A program made the translations under genes and the position numbers. Below are positions 1 to 8,776 of a stretch of DNA of 64,000 bases, piece by piece. Origin of the DNA: Peribacillus simplex (GTDB taxonomy: Bacteria > Bacillota > Bacilli > Bacillales > DSM-1321); assembly GCF_001578185.1 (NCBI RefSeq), contig NZ_CP011008.1, positions 2,694,001 to 2,758,000 on the forward strand, written 5' to 3'. A model generated the notes under the pieces. It made no database searches, was not told the origin of the DNA, and saw only the letters and a list, made by a program, of their open reading frames with translations. Numbering within the stretch: position 1 is the stretch's first letter; the number at the start of each line of letters is the position of its first letter.

Positions 1-2166
1 GACTTTATTAACATCATATACACCGTTTGGATCCTTCCAGTCTTTATAATGCCAGATATTATTGTGCTGGTCGGCGTCGACAACACCTAAGAAACCATCA
101 CCAGGGTGGTAGTCTGGACCTGTCCAGTTGTTATCGTAGGAGTTATCAACATACCAAACTACTAAACCTTGATCATAAGATAACATGGTTCCTTTACGGT
201 TCACATTGGCTAAACCTGAATCAGAACCGTTATGGGATCTCCATTCAAGAAGGTAATACTGACTTGCATGTTTTTTGCCATCAGATTTGGAGAAACCTAC
301 AAAAGTAAATGGTGAAGTTCCTTCCGCATCATCGGACAGAATTGTGCTGCCACCCGCACTTACCTTGATATCATCAACATAAAAACCAGCCATTGCCAAT
401 CCGCCATCAGTGACATAATTGAAGCTTAATTGGACTTTTTGGCCAGCAAATTGAGATAAATCAAATGTTGCATCTACCCATTTGTTTCCGGAATCTCCTG
501 TAATACCATTGCCTGGATTTGACCCTTGAGGATCATCATTCGTTGTGATGTTACCATGAACCGTTTGACCATTGACACGAACAGTAGCATAATCATAATC
601 TTGTTCGATAGAGTACCAGGTTTTAAATGTAAGTTGAGCAGAAGTAGCATTGGATAAGTCAATAGTCGTGTTCATTTTGTTACTTAGATTATTTCCACTC
701 CCACTGAAGTACTCTGACTTCCCACTTGCAGGCGTATTAACTAATATCTCCTTTTCAGGAAGATTTACTTTAACAACATCATCATTTGTGCCTTTTGTAC
801 TTGCTTCATCAAGCAAGTACTCTGTTCCTTTAGAAGTAACATCATTTACGTTTATTTGACTTCCTGACTGCCAGTTTGGTATAAAGTCATTTGTTGTCAT
901 CGTTTGCTGTAAAAACTCTTTGTCATATGGACTGAAGCCAGATGGTTCCGTACCTGGAATTTTCCCTGTCCAGCTTCCACTTGACATGAGTGACCAGTAG
1001 CTGACTGGTTCACCTAAACCGCTGTAAAGAGTGTCATACTCATCCGGCAAGCCTAAATCGTGACCGAATTCATGAGCAAATACGCCCGCAGCTCCATCTT
1101 CTGGTTCAATGGTATAGGCTAGTCCTAACAAATTATCAACACCAAAATAGTTTACATCCGCTTTTGTTTCGGGAATTGGGTAGAGACCGCCTAGATCCCA
1201 GCTGTGAGACCAAATTGCCTCTTCACCAATTTTACCGCCGCCTGCTTCTTCCCCGACACCAGAGTGAATGACCATGACATGGTCAATGATTCCATCTGGT
1301 TCGCGCATATTGCCGTCACCGTCCAAATCAAACTGATCTTCTTTGTCATATTGATTCAAATCAATTGAAGGATCTTTAGCCGCATCAGCAAGGGCTTCCC
1401 GAATAAGTGCTCTTGGATTTTTATCATTACCGGCATTTTCATCATGAGCGCCGTAATAAGCAGCTGGATGTTTGGCTGTATACCAGCCGGCAACCTTACC
1501 ATCCACCGTATAACTGCCGCCGGACTGTTGCTCGTAATACTGTTTCATGGAGATCTTCTTTTTACCATCCGGACCGACATAGCCATTTTCACCGAAAATC
1601 ATATCCTGATAATGTTGGTTGGAGTATGCATCGGGTCCGCTATAATACATGTCTGTTTCATCGGAAGTTAATTGTCCGTGTGGAAGATTAGGAAAATCAA
1701 TTAATAGAACGAGGACCTCGTCTTTCCTTTCCGTACCATCCCAATCTTCTTTTTTGACAGAGGAAACAGTATTTTTCTTTGCTTGCCCTGACTTGTTTCC
1801 TTTTCCCTCATTTAGACCGTTACTATCCATTTTTGCTTTAACTTGTTCTTTTAGTGCGGCCTGCTTCTTTTCAAAAGAATTTTCTTTTTTATTAGTTTCC
1901 GAGGCCGTCGCTAGCTTATGTAAGTACTTTTGTAATGCCTTTTCTGCTTCTGTGGCCGTCGCATCTTTCGGAATCGTTCCATTTTTCTTTAACATCTCAA
2001 TTAGCCGGTCATCATTTGCAATCCCTAAATCAATTGGTGCTCCCTCTTTTCCAGAAGCCTTAACTTCTTGAGATAAATTCACATGACTTATAACTCCGGG
2101 TGTAAACGCACTAAATGCAAGTCCAGCAGATAATAATGGCATGCTAATTTTCTTTTTCCAATTCAA
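1..2166 (-). CDS. inhA: Immune inhibitor A-type secreted M6 metalloprotease (3' end outside window)
   Basis: Secreted zinc metalloprotease of peptidase family M6 that degrades host or environmental proteins. The window holds 722 codons; the C-terminus lies beyond base 1 (family members are about 790 residues). Seen: a basic, hydrophobic N-terminal signal segment, a pro-region rich in K, E and A, and the zinc motif HEFGH at residues 365-369 followed by DLGLPDE. A C-terminal region rich in W, G and D resembles the MAM/lectin-like part of InhA proteins. The start is TTG at 2166-2164, seven bases after GGGGGAT; the upstream ATG is in another frame. No neighbour shares its transcription unit. The family assignment is secure; which InhA paralogue it is cannot be told. 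Confidence 0.93.
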   Translation of the reverse strand, partial: MNWKKKISMPLLSAGLAFSAFTPGVISHVNLSQEVKASGKEGAPIDLGIANDDRLIEMLKKNGTIPKDATATEAEKALQKYLHKLATASETNKKENSFEKKQAALKEQVKAKMDSNGLNEGKGNKSGQAKKNTVSSVKKEDWDGTERKDEVLVLLIDFPNLPHGQLTSDETDMYYSGPDAYSNQHYQDMIFGENGYVGPDGKKKISMKQYYEQQSGGSYTVDGKVAGWYTAKHPAAYYGAHDENAGNDKNPRALIREALADAAKDPSIDLNQYDKEDQFDLDGDGNMREPDGIIDHVMVIHSGVGEEAGGGKIGEEAIWSHSWDLGGLYPIPETKADVNYFGVDNLLGLAYTIEPEDGAAGVFAHEFGHDLGLPDEYDTLYSGLGEPVSYWSLMSSGSWTGKIPGTEPSGFSPYDKEFLQQTMTTNDFIPNWQSGSQINVNDVTSKGTEYLLDEASTKGTNDDVVKVNLPEKEILVNTPASGKSEYFSGSGNNLSNKMNTTIDLSNATSAQLTFKTWYSIEQDYDYATVRVNGQTVHGNITTNDDPQGSNPGNGITGDSGNKWVDATFDLSQFAGQKVQLSFNYVTDGGLAMAGFYVDDIKVSAGGSTILSDDAEGTSPFTFVGFSKSDGKKHASQYYLLEWRSHNGSDSGLANVNRKGTMLSYDQGLVVWYVDNSYDNNWTGPDYHPGDGFLGVVDADQHNNIWHYKDWKDPNGVYDVNKV

Positions 2167-2467
2167 AGTCCATCCCCCTTAAAAAAAGTCTATGAAACTA
2201 ATTGCGAAAAGAAAGAGTTTCATAGAATTTTATACTACAGGCAACAAAATGGCAATGGTTAATATATTGATTAATCAGATAATTGAAAATATGTTTCTCA
2301 ATAAACATTCTTAAATTTAACACTCGAGACCAAGTAGGTTACCACGTGCATTAAGGTAAATTACGACAGATACATATTTACAGGTACAACTATGAAAACT
2401 GATTTATAGCAATGAACGTACCTTTCTTCTTAAACTATTGTTAATCCGAAATTACGTCTTATTTAGT

Positions 2468-2935
2468 TCATATTTCAGCTTTTTTCGCCTGGATCATTTC
2501 TTTGATTTTATCTCTAAACTTTTCATTCGTGAGGATATCCTGTGTGGTTGTTAAGTGTCGCTTGGCATGTCTGGAAAAGTTAGTATCTGCCACCCACTGA
2601 CCACAATAAGGACATGGAAGCTGTGCGTCTACTTGCCAGTGTGTCGTTACGAATCTATTTGTATTTGAATTACATCTTTTGCAATCTTATTGACTACTTT
2701 TGTATTCACATTGACTACATCATCATCATTTTGTATTTGTCCGTGATTGCTAATTCTCCAGATACCTTGTCATTTCACGTTCTATCAGCAGACAAATCGC
2801 TTCACTGATAAATAAATTCAGTTCGTCACAGTAACCTTTGAAATCACCGTACAAGCTTTCTGGAATGAGTGCGGTTAATACCTCAGTCTTTTCTCTTCTT
2901 CTCCAATTACGTACGAATTGTTTCAAGTATGGCAT
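2468..2935 (-). pseudogene. Decayed small regulator-like gene with C-terminal zinc-finger-like motif
   Basis: Three minus-strand segments in different frames read as one protein. The first 61 residues (2935-2750) start MPYLKQFVRNW and look like a ribbon-helix-helix-type segment (ALIPESLY...). A middle segment (about 2753-2650) ends at TAA. A last segment (about 2655-2468) contains CPYCGQWVADTNFSRHAKRH, a CxxC...H..RH zinc-binding pattern. Two frameshifts and an early TAG break the frame. I do not recognise the family by name. The coding character of all three segments supports a recent pseudogene, although sequencing error at two points cannot be excluded. Confidence 0.55.
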
Positions 2936-3285
2936 CCAATTCCCTCCTAAAATATTAGGTCACCTTGTATACTTGAGTATTAGATTAAAATATATATTCT
3001 ATCGAGGTTATTCCTAAAATAATTATGAAGTACACTTCACTATAGTAACTGATAAATTTGTCTCCAAGAATCTTTGATGATTGTTCTTTTTGACGCTCAT
3101 ACCGAGTAGCTTTTTTAAAAATTACTTATGTATTTCACTAGAACGATGCTACGTTGAATAAGAGAATATGTAATTCAAAACCTTTATTCTGAGTGAAATA
3201 AAAACGACAATTAAGTCGCCTTTTCTCTACCTTTTTAATAAAAATCTCCAAGCTGCAAGTTTTGTTGTCCCACCCTAGCCCCCTT

Positions 3286-3420
3286 CGTAAATATATCAGA
3301 AGCATCCTAACCACCGATTTATTTGGAGAACTTTAATAGGGCGCTGCTCTCTTTTTCAAAAAATTGAAGTTTGCGCTTTATTTAATATGGTCTTTTTCCT
3401 GATTATTAATGTTTAATTTT
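3286..3420 (+). repeat. Dispersed ~135-bp repeat, copy 1
   Basis: About 135 bp match, with a few substitutions and small indels, to 17632-17764 in the same orientation. Shared blocks include CTAACCACCGATTTATTT, GGGCGCTGCTC, AAAAAATTGAAGTTTGCG and TGGTCTTTTTCCTGATTATTA. Both copies can be read as the tail of a peptide ending ...RSILTTDLFGEL followed by a stop, so this may be the end of a decayed mobile gene. No complete gene of this kind is in the window. Confidence 0.7.
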
Positions 3421-3520
3421 CATGGTAGTTTAAGTGTAATTCTTCACAATCCTGTTTTTGGAAAAAGCGACCTCTCTCTTGAAGGATCGCACGATATAAA
3501 ATAAAAATAATTAATAACCT

Positions 3521-3652
3521 AATGTGCACAAGGCTGCAAAATAACCTGTTTGAGGACGGAACAGGCAGCCGTCGCCCTCTTTGGAGATCGGGATTGTCAC
3601 CCCGCTAAAATTTTGCATGCTAGTAGGCCGTAGCCCACCGCTATGGCTTTTT
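3521..3652 (+). ncRNA. Structured RNA-like element with terminator upstream of the patatin gene
   Basis: This GC-rich stretch in an AT-rich gap can fold into a two-tier hairpin (GGCTG at 3532-3536 with CAGCC at 3566-3570; CCTGTT at 3545-3550 with AACAGG at 3560-3565). A CGGG/CCCG helix follows (3589-3592 with 3601-3604), then an intrinsic terminator at 3627-3652. The layout (folded domain, terminator, then a gene about 300 bp on) is that of a cis-regulatory leader or a short ncRNA. It does not match any riboswitch consensus I can recall, so the class is unassigned. Confidence 0.4.
3627..3652 (+). terminator. Intrinsic terminator
   Basis: GCCGTAGC, a CCACC loop, then GCTATGGC, giving 8 bp with one G-T pair, directly followed by TTTTT. 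It closes the structured element at 3521. Confidence 0.7.
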
Positions 3653-3953
3653 CATTTTCTTTCAAGCTTTTTTGGGTTGTACTTTCTGACTTTTTCATCA
3701 CTCATTATAAACAAAGTACGTGCATAATAAATTCCCGTTTGGCTGGCCCGTAATGCCACTCAAACGTAGTCTCCTCTACCCTTGTCGTAATATTTTTTAT
3801 ATACTTGATGGAGTCTTTCCTTGGATGTTTAGCTACATAATCCGGCTCCTGAAGGATTTCAGGTCAAAGAGGTATTCATTACCAATACTACAGAAAAAAA
3901 ATAAACATATACTTAATGATACTTGTGATCAGATTAGAAAGGAGAAATCTGCT

Positions 3954-4910
3954 TTGACAAAATATCGGATTATGTCCTTTGATGGAGGCGGTACCTTAGG
4001 TGCTTTAAGTTTACAACTTTTGAACAGACTGGCTCAGCACAACCCAAAATTAATTAGGCGAACCAATGTTTTTTCAGGAAATTCAATCGGTTCATTCACT
4101 GCCCTTGCGTTAGCAAGTGGAAGATCGCCCAAGGAGACACTCCAGTTTTTTAAGGATAAAATCCTGCCGGCATTCAGCGTTTCCCGACCAGGTGGACCTG
4201 TATTCAACCAACAATTACCATATTCTGGTTTCGTTAAAGCGGTGCAAACATTTTTTCCACCAGACCTTCTCCTCAAAGACTTAAAAAGACGAATTGTTGT
4301 CCCTGCATTTCATTTATTCTCACCGGAGCTGAATCGTTGGACTCCTGTGTTATTCCACAACTTTCCTGGCTCTCCCTATTTAAATGAGAAAGCGAGTGAT
4401 GTAATACTACGGAGCAGTGGTGCTCCCGCGACACAACGAGCCTATCAAAACTACGTGGATGGGTATACAGTAACAACTAACCCCAGTACAGCCAGTATCG
4501 CGTTTGCAGTGGGGAAAGCCAAACAGCCGTTGGATCAAATTGCGGTATTATCCATTGGAACAGGTGAAGAGCCGACTCAATTAAGAAGAGATACGAAGGG
4601 GTGGGGGATGGTGAGTGCAGATAACATACGCCCCGAAAATATGAAGAACCTTCCCCCAAATTGGGGAGTCCTTTTGGACCGATCGCCCAATGAACCCTTA
4701 CTGCCATTTCTTCAGATTGTCGCTAGTGGATCCGGTTACTATGAATCCATGGTCAGTTCTCAGCTTCTAGGAAATCGTTTTTTTCGGTTAAATCCACGGA
4801 TCCCTAATTTCTCCAAAACGGACCCGTCTGTAGTTCCCGCTGTCATTTCAATTGCTAACAAAACAAATTTACAACCTGCAATTCAATTTATAGAGAAAAA
4901 CTGGAATTAA
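3954..4910 (+). CDS. Patatin-like phospholipase
   Basis: Serine acyl hydrolase of the patatin family (Ser-Asp dyad), expected to cleave lipid acyl esters. Seen in the 318-residue protein: the oxyanion-hole motif DGGGTLG near residues 9-15, the nucleophile elbow GNSIG (GxSxG) near residue 42, and the catalytic-Asp motif in YVDGY. No signal peptide or membrane segment, so probably cytosolic or membrane-peripheral. The start is TTG at 3954, nine bases after AAAGGAG. The open frame continues up to 3720, but that extension has no good ribosome site. It stands alone, with a structured element and terminator upstream and a terminator downstream. Some patatins are anti-phage effectors (CapV in CBASS), but no cyclase gene adjoins this one. 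Confidence 0.87.
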   Translation: MTKYRIMSFDGGGTLGALSLQLLNRLAQHNPKLIRRTNVFSGNSIGSFTALALASGRSPKETLQFFKDKILPAFSVSRPGGPVFNQQLPYSGFVKAVQTFFPPDLLLKDLKRRIVVPAFHLFSPELNRWTPVLFHNFPGSPYLNEKASDVILRSSGAPATQRAYQNYVDGYTVTTNPSTASIAFAVGKAKQPLDQIAVLSIGTGEEPTQLRRDTKGWGMVSADNIRPENMKNLPPNWGVLLDRSPNEPLLPFLQIVASGSGYYESMVSSQLLGNRFFRLNPRIPNFSKTDPSVVPAVISIANKTNLQPAIQFIEKNWN

Positions 4911-4983
4911 TCAAATTATCCCATAAATCTGATTGCGTGATTGAATTTTCCGTTTTTATTGAAAGCATTTGGATTTTTTATAG

Positions 4984-5010
4984 AAAAACAGCCATAACCT
5001 GGCTGTTTTT
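4984..5010 (+). terminator. Intrinsic terminator after the patatin gene
   Basis: AAACAGCC, ATAACCT, GGCTGTTT and then a T tract; a near-symmetric hairpin 75 bp past the stop codon. Confidence 0.8.
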
Positions 5011-5033
5011 ATTTATTCAGTTTTCTTCAACTA

Positions 5034-5217
5034 AACTCCCTCAATAAACTAAACACAATCTCACTATTGCTCTAGTTTTCAAAGAAACACGTTTTATCCA
5101 GTTCCAATCCTCTAAAATCCTGTGCTCTCGCTGCATGATTGTGCTTGGCAATATCTACTCCACAATTAAGGTTTCAGAAGTAATTTGAGAGATTTTATGA
5201 TTTTGGTTATAATTCAT
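5034..5217 (-). pseudogene. IS110-family transposase N-terminal fragment
   Basis: From ATG at 5217 the minus strand reads MNYNQNHKISQITSET, then after a small deletion VDIAKHNHAARAQDFRG: the N-terminal DEDD (RuvC-like) region of an IS110-type transposase. It runs into a TAG after about 60 codons. The tail (5034-5080) is nearly identical to 25664-25712, so fragments of this element are scattered. GGAGGTC precedes the start. The C-terminal half of the same kind of transposase survives at 21505-21980. Confidence 0.7.
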
Positions 5218-5418
5218 TGTGAGACCTCCAAATAGATGTTTTTGTCCTTTTTAGCTGCCAGCTTAGGACACATTCATCTTATCAAGAGGTCTTTTTTGGT
5301 TCAAACTCTTATGCAACTAAAGGGGTAGCATTCCTGTAATAACTGAAAATGAAAGGAGCAGCTGATTAGCTCCTGATAATGAAGTAAAGCACCTGTTAGT
5401 TCAACAAGGAGACATTCT

Positions 5419-6054
5419 TTATTTGAATGTCTCGTCTATTTCATTTCTGTCGTAATCTAATATCCAATCGTTGTATTTGTCATAAACATCTCTTATTGTT
5501 TCGGGAGAGGTCGCCAATAAATCACAACCCCTGTCATCATAAACGTGAAATATAGTTTTCCTGTTGATGTTGATAAAATAGACTCTATTAAAAATACTTG
5601 GTCTTATGCCCATATCATTATTGCAGATTGCTTTTAACATAGGAATGTATGTGAAGTCAGACGTTTTACATTTTAAAGTAAATCTATGTGTTTTATATGT
5701 TCCTTCATCATCATCGTCAGGAAAAATATAAGGAATTGTTTTTTGGTTTAACCCATATAAGACCGATTTCTCTTTAATATAACGAGAAAAAGTTTTTGAT
5801 TTATGTTTATAACCATCTGCATAATCGTTTACGTCAACTACGATATAAAGATCATCGTTATGAGAATGCAAGGACTTAAATAAAGTGATAGCCCTTTTAT
5901 ATACTCCTTGTAGATATGGGCTATTTTCATAATCATTATCTCTATCATAGTCCACACCTAATTCAAAACGGATACCAATTTTCCAACTATAAAACAAGGG
6001 TGGTCTAAGTTCTAAGTTCGGGAAATTCTCATTCATAAAGTCGTTTAAAAACAT
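5419..6054 (-). CDS. DUF3885 domain-containing protein
   Basis: A 211-residue soluble protein of unknown function. The C-terminal third (YDDRGCDLLA..., YDKYNDWILDYDR) matches my memory of the DUF3885 family, common in Bacillus. The protein is acidic and rich in Y and D, with no signal peptide or membrane segment. The start ATG at 6054 follows GAGGTG by a good spacing. DUF3885 genes are often accessory and sometimes lie near polymorphic toxins, but no toxin adjoins this one; an immunity role would be speculation. Confidence 0.8.
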   Translation of the reverse strand: MFLNDFMNENFPNLELRPPLFYSWKIGIRFELGVDYDRDNDYENSPYLQGVYKRAITLFKSLHSHNDDLYIVVDVNDYADGYKHKSKTFSRYIKEKSVLYGLNQKTIPYIFPDDDDEGTYKTHRFTLKCKTSDFTYIPMLKAICNNDMGIRPSIFNRVYFININRKTIFHVYDDRGCDLLATSPETIRDVYDKYNDWILDYDRNEIDETFK

Positions 6055-6172
6055 TTTTGCACCTCGTTAATTTTCCTTCATTGTACCATTCCTTAAGGAA
6101 CTATCTTGCCCCTTTAGCATTCCTGTAGACTGTTAAATATCAGGTTTGAAAAAAAATAGGGCCCCTCAAGCA

Positions 6173-6210
6173 AAAAAACGCTTGGAATCATAAAATCATC
6201 CAAGCGTTTT
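6173..6210 (-). terminator. Intrinsic terminator of the sigma-54 operon
   Basis: Perfect 11-bp stem (AAACGCTTGGA with TCCAAGCGTTT) followed on the minus strand by a run of seven Ts, 85 bp after the stop of the last operon gene. Confidence 0.88.
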
Positions 6211-6292
6211 GCGCTTATTTCAATATATTTCATTTGTTAATTACATTTCCCAATGAAAATTCGACAAATCTCAATGTAATGAAATTATTTAG

Positions 6293-7822
6293 TTATTGAT
6301 TACTTGGAAATGAAAATTCCGCTTTATTTTCGTTGTCTTTGGATTCAGGCCATCTTTCTGAAATCGTTTTGGTTTTTGTGAAAAAGCGAACGGTGTCTGG
6401 ACCAAACATGTGGCCTTCCCCGAATTTCGAACGCTTCCACCCTCCAAAGTTGTAGTATCCGACTGGTATCGGAATCGGTACGTTCACACCGACCATTCCC
6501 ACTTCAATTTGTTCTGAGAACTTCCTTGCAGCAGACCCATTTTCTGTGAAAATCGTAACACCATTACCATATTCGTGATTATTAATTAATTCAATTGCTT
6601 CGTCTAAGCTATTTACGCGTACCACAATACGTGCCGGTCCGAACACCTCATCACGATAAATTTTCATGTCAGGAGTAACATGATCTAAAATCGTTGGTCC
6701 TAAATAAAAACCTTTTTCCGTTTCACATATTTTAGGATTCCGGCCATCCACATATAATTGTGCGCCTTCTTCAAGACTTTCATTAATATACTTGATAACA
6801 GAATCCTTTGATTCTTGTGTAATTACAGCTCCGAAGTCTGCATTATTGTCATTATATGCCCCTACTTTTAATTCTAGTACACGAGTTTTTAATTTTGCTA
6901 CAAATGCATCAGCTGTAGCTTTACCAACCGGAACAGCTGCTGAAATCGCCATACAGCGTTGGGATGCAGAACCAAATGCTGCACCTAGGAAGGCAGTAAC
7001 AACTTGATCTAAATCAGCATCCGGCATAATAATCATATGATTCTTTCCTCCACCAAAAGAAGCTACTCTTTTATTATTTCGGCTTCCTTCGTGATAAACA
7101 TATTCAGCTACCCTTGTAGAACCTACAAAAGATATGGCACATACTTTTGGATTTTTAAGTAATGCATCAACTGCCTCTTTGTCACCGTTAACGATACTCC
7201 AAATCCCATCTGGTAGGCCCGCTTTTTTCCATAGATCCGAGATAAATAAAGCTGAGTTCGGAACACGTTCAGAGGGTTTTAAAATTACCGCATTTCCACA
7301 AGCTACTGCCATAGAAGTCATTGCGAGCGGTACCATTACTGGAAAATTGAATGGAGAAATCGCTGCAACTACACCTAGAGGTTGTTTCATTGAAAAAGAG
7401 TTGATATTTCCACCAACATTGACAGAGTATTCACCTTTTAACATATGTGGAGCATTTATCGCCAAATCAACCGATTCAATTCCTCTACTAATTTCACCTT
7501 TTGCATCAGAAATTGTTTTGCCGCTTTCAAGACCTATTATATTTGCCAGTCGTTCTGTTTCCTCTATTAGAAGGCTTCTAAAGCGATGAATAACTTCCAC
7601 TCTTTTTGCTACAGACGTATTTTTCCAAGCTGCAAAAGCCGAATGTGCCACTTCAATTGTTTCATTTACTTCCTCTACTGAAGCATATGGACAAAAAGCC
7701 GTTACTTCACCCGTTGAAGGATTATATACCTTTCCAAAGCGTTCACTTCTGCCAGGTTTCATTTCTCCACCAATAAAATGAGTTAATGTTTTCGTATTAA
7801 ATTCACTTTTAATCATAGTCAT
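6293..7822 (-). CDS. mmsA: CoA-acylating semialdehyde dehydrogenase (MmsA/IolA-like)
   Basis: Aldehyde dehydrogenase of the methylmalonate-semialdehyde dehydrogenase type. This type oxidises malonate or methylmalonate semialdehyde with NAD and CoA to acyl-CoA, releasing CO2. Seen in 509 residues: the ALDH fold motifs SPFNFP (residues 156-161), KPSERVP and the GSASQRC block with catalytic Cys290, plus the C-terminal FFTKTKT typical of this subgroup. Length is normal. GGAGG lies ten bases before ATG 7822. It is the last of four same-strand genes and follows the dehydrogenase by about 25 bp. Whether the substrate is the valine-pathway intermediate or another semialdehyde is open; the neighbours suggest a hydroxy-acid pathway. 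Confidence 0.88.
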   Translation of the reverse strand: MTMIKSEFNTKTLTHFIGGEMKPGRSERFGKVYNPSTGEVTAFCPYASVEEVNETIEVAHSAFAAWKNTSVAKRVEVIHRFRSLLIEETERLANIIGLESGKTISDAKGEISRGIESVDLAINAPHMLKGEYSVNVGGNINSFSMKQPLGVVAAISPFNFPVMVPLAMTSMAVACGNAVILKPSERVPNSALFISDLWKKAGLPDGIWSIVNGDKEAVDALLKNPKVCAISFVGSTRVAEYVYHEGSRNNKRVASFGGGKNHMIIMPDADLDQVVTAFLGAAFGSASQRCMAISAAVPVGKATADAFVAKLKTRVLELKVGAYNDNNADFGAVITQESKDSVIKYINESLEEGAQLYVDGRNPKICETEKGFYLGPTILDHVTPDMKIYRDEVFGPARIVVRVNSLDEAIELINNHEYGNGVTIFTENGSAARKFSEQIEVGMVGVNVPIPIPVGYYNFGGWKRSKFGEGHMFGPDTVRFFTKTKTISERWPESKDNENKAEFSFPSNQ

Positions 7823-7847
7823 ATTAATTATTCCTCCTAATTTATTA

Positions 7848-8750
7848 TTATTTTTTTTGTATTGCTTTTTTGGCTAGCTTCTTAGTCATTAGGTAAACAG
7901 CAGACATATCATTCTCTCCATAACCTTCATTCACCGCCTGCGTATACCAATCTACCAAGTGGTCTCCAATTGGCAGCTTAATTTCACATTCCTCAGCCAT
8001 TTGCTTAGCTATTTTTAAATCTTTTAACAACAGATTTGTTGTAAAGCCAGGTTCAAAGTTATTTTCGGCGATATACTCCTTATAATTTCTTTCATATATT
8101 CTGCTTTGGCCATAACTTACATTTAGGATTTCAAACATACGCTCGTGATCTAAGCCCATATTTTCACCAAGAGTTAGCGCTTCCCCAACTGCTTGGGTAT
8201 AGAAGCCGATCATCAAATTATTGATTAACTTAATCACAGTGCCACTATCTGGATTTTCTCCAACATGAAACAGATTTTTTCCTAAAATATTTAGCAGTGG
8301 ATGTACTTCATCAAAGTAAACTTTAGGTCCGCCAACCATAAATGTTAGGGTTGCATTAACGGCACCAATAACACCGCCACTTATCGGAGAACCTAAGTAT
8401 CTTAAGTTATTTTTCTGGCAAGCAGTAAAAACTTTACGGTTTAATTCGGGTGTTACTGTACTTGTATCAATAATCATTAAATTTTCAGTACCATACTTAA
8501 TAATACCTTCTTCGAAAAACGTCATCTCAACAATAGCTGGTGAAGGCAAACTAATAAATATCACATCTGCATATTGGAGTACTTCTTTAATACTTTGACA
8601 TACATGTCCACCAATTTCTTGAAATTTGACAATAGCTGTTGGATTAATGTCAAAACCGTATACTATATTTTCATGACTAATCAAATTCTCTGCCATAGGT
8701 AAACCCATATTTCCTAATCCGATAAATCCTATCCTATGTTTTAAACTCAT
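7848..8750 (-). CDS. 3-hydroxyisobutyrate dehydrogenase-like NAD(P) oxidoreductase
   Basis: Beta-hydroxyacid dehydrogenase family, 300 residues, interconverting a 3-hydroxy acid and its semialdehyde. Seen: the Rossmann motif GFIGLGNMGLPMAENL at the N-terminus, the substrate-loop segment SPISGGVIGA (usually DAPVSGG in the family) and the catalytic Lys in GTVIKLINN. AAGGAGG precedes ATG 8750. It lies between the GntP permease (26 bp) and mmsA (25 bp), so translation is probably coupled along one mRNA. Its product would be the natural substrate of the MmsA-like enzyme. Tartronate-semialdehyde or sulfolactaldehyde reductase activity is also found in this family and cannot be excluded. Confidence 0.86.
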   Translation of the reverse strand: MSLKHRIGFIGLGNMGLPMAENLISHENIVYGFDINPTAIVKFQEIGGHVCQSIKEVLQYADVIFISLPSPAIVEMTFFEEGIIKYGTENLMIIDTSTVTPELNRKVFTACQKNNLRYLGSPISGGVIGAVNATLTFMVGGPKVYFDEVHPLLNILGKNLFHVGENPDSGTVIKLINNLMIGFYTQAVGEALTLGENMGLDHERMFEILNVSYGQSRIYERNYKEYIAENNFEPGFTTNLLLKDLKIAKQMAEECEIKLPIGDHLVDWYTQAVNEGYGENDMSAVYLMTKKLAKKAIQKK

Positions 8751-8776
8751 CTCTCTTTCCCTCCTTCAGGTATCAT

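Noticed and set aside
3521-3652. Assignment of the structured element to a c-di-GMP, c-di-AMP, preQ1, THF or T-box class
   Set aside because: AGCGGGGT on the reverse strand recalls part of the c-di-GMP-I consensus, but the other conserved elements are absent and the terminator shows transcription from the plus strand.
3720-3953. Extended N-terminus of the patatin
   Set aside because: The extension lacks a ribosome site and homologous sequence; TTG 3954 has AAAGGAG at proper spacing and starts just before the DGGG motif.
3954-4910. Complete CBASS defence operon
   Set aside because: No CD-NTase, ubiquitin-like or regulatory gene lies beside the patatin.
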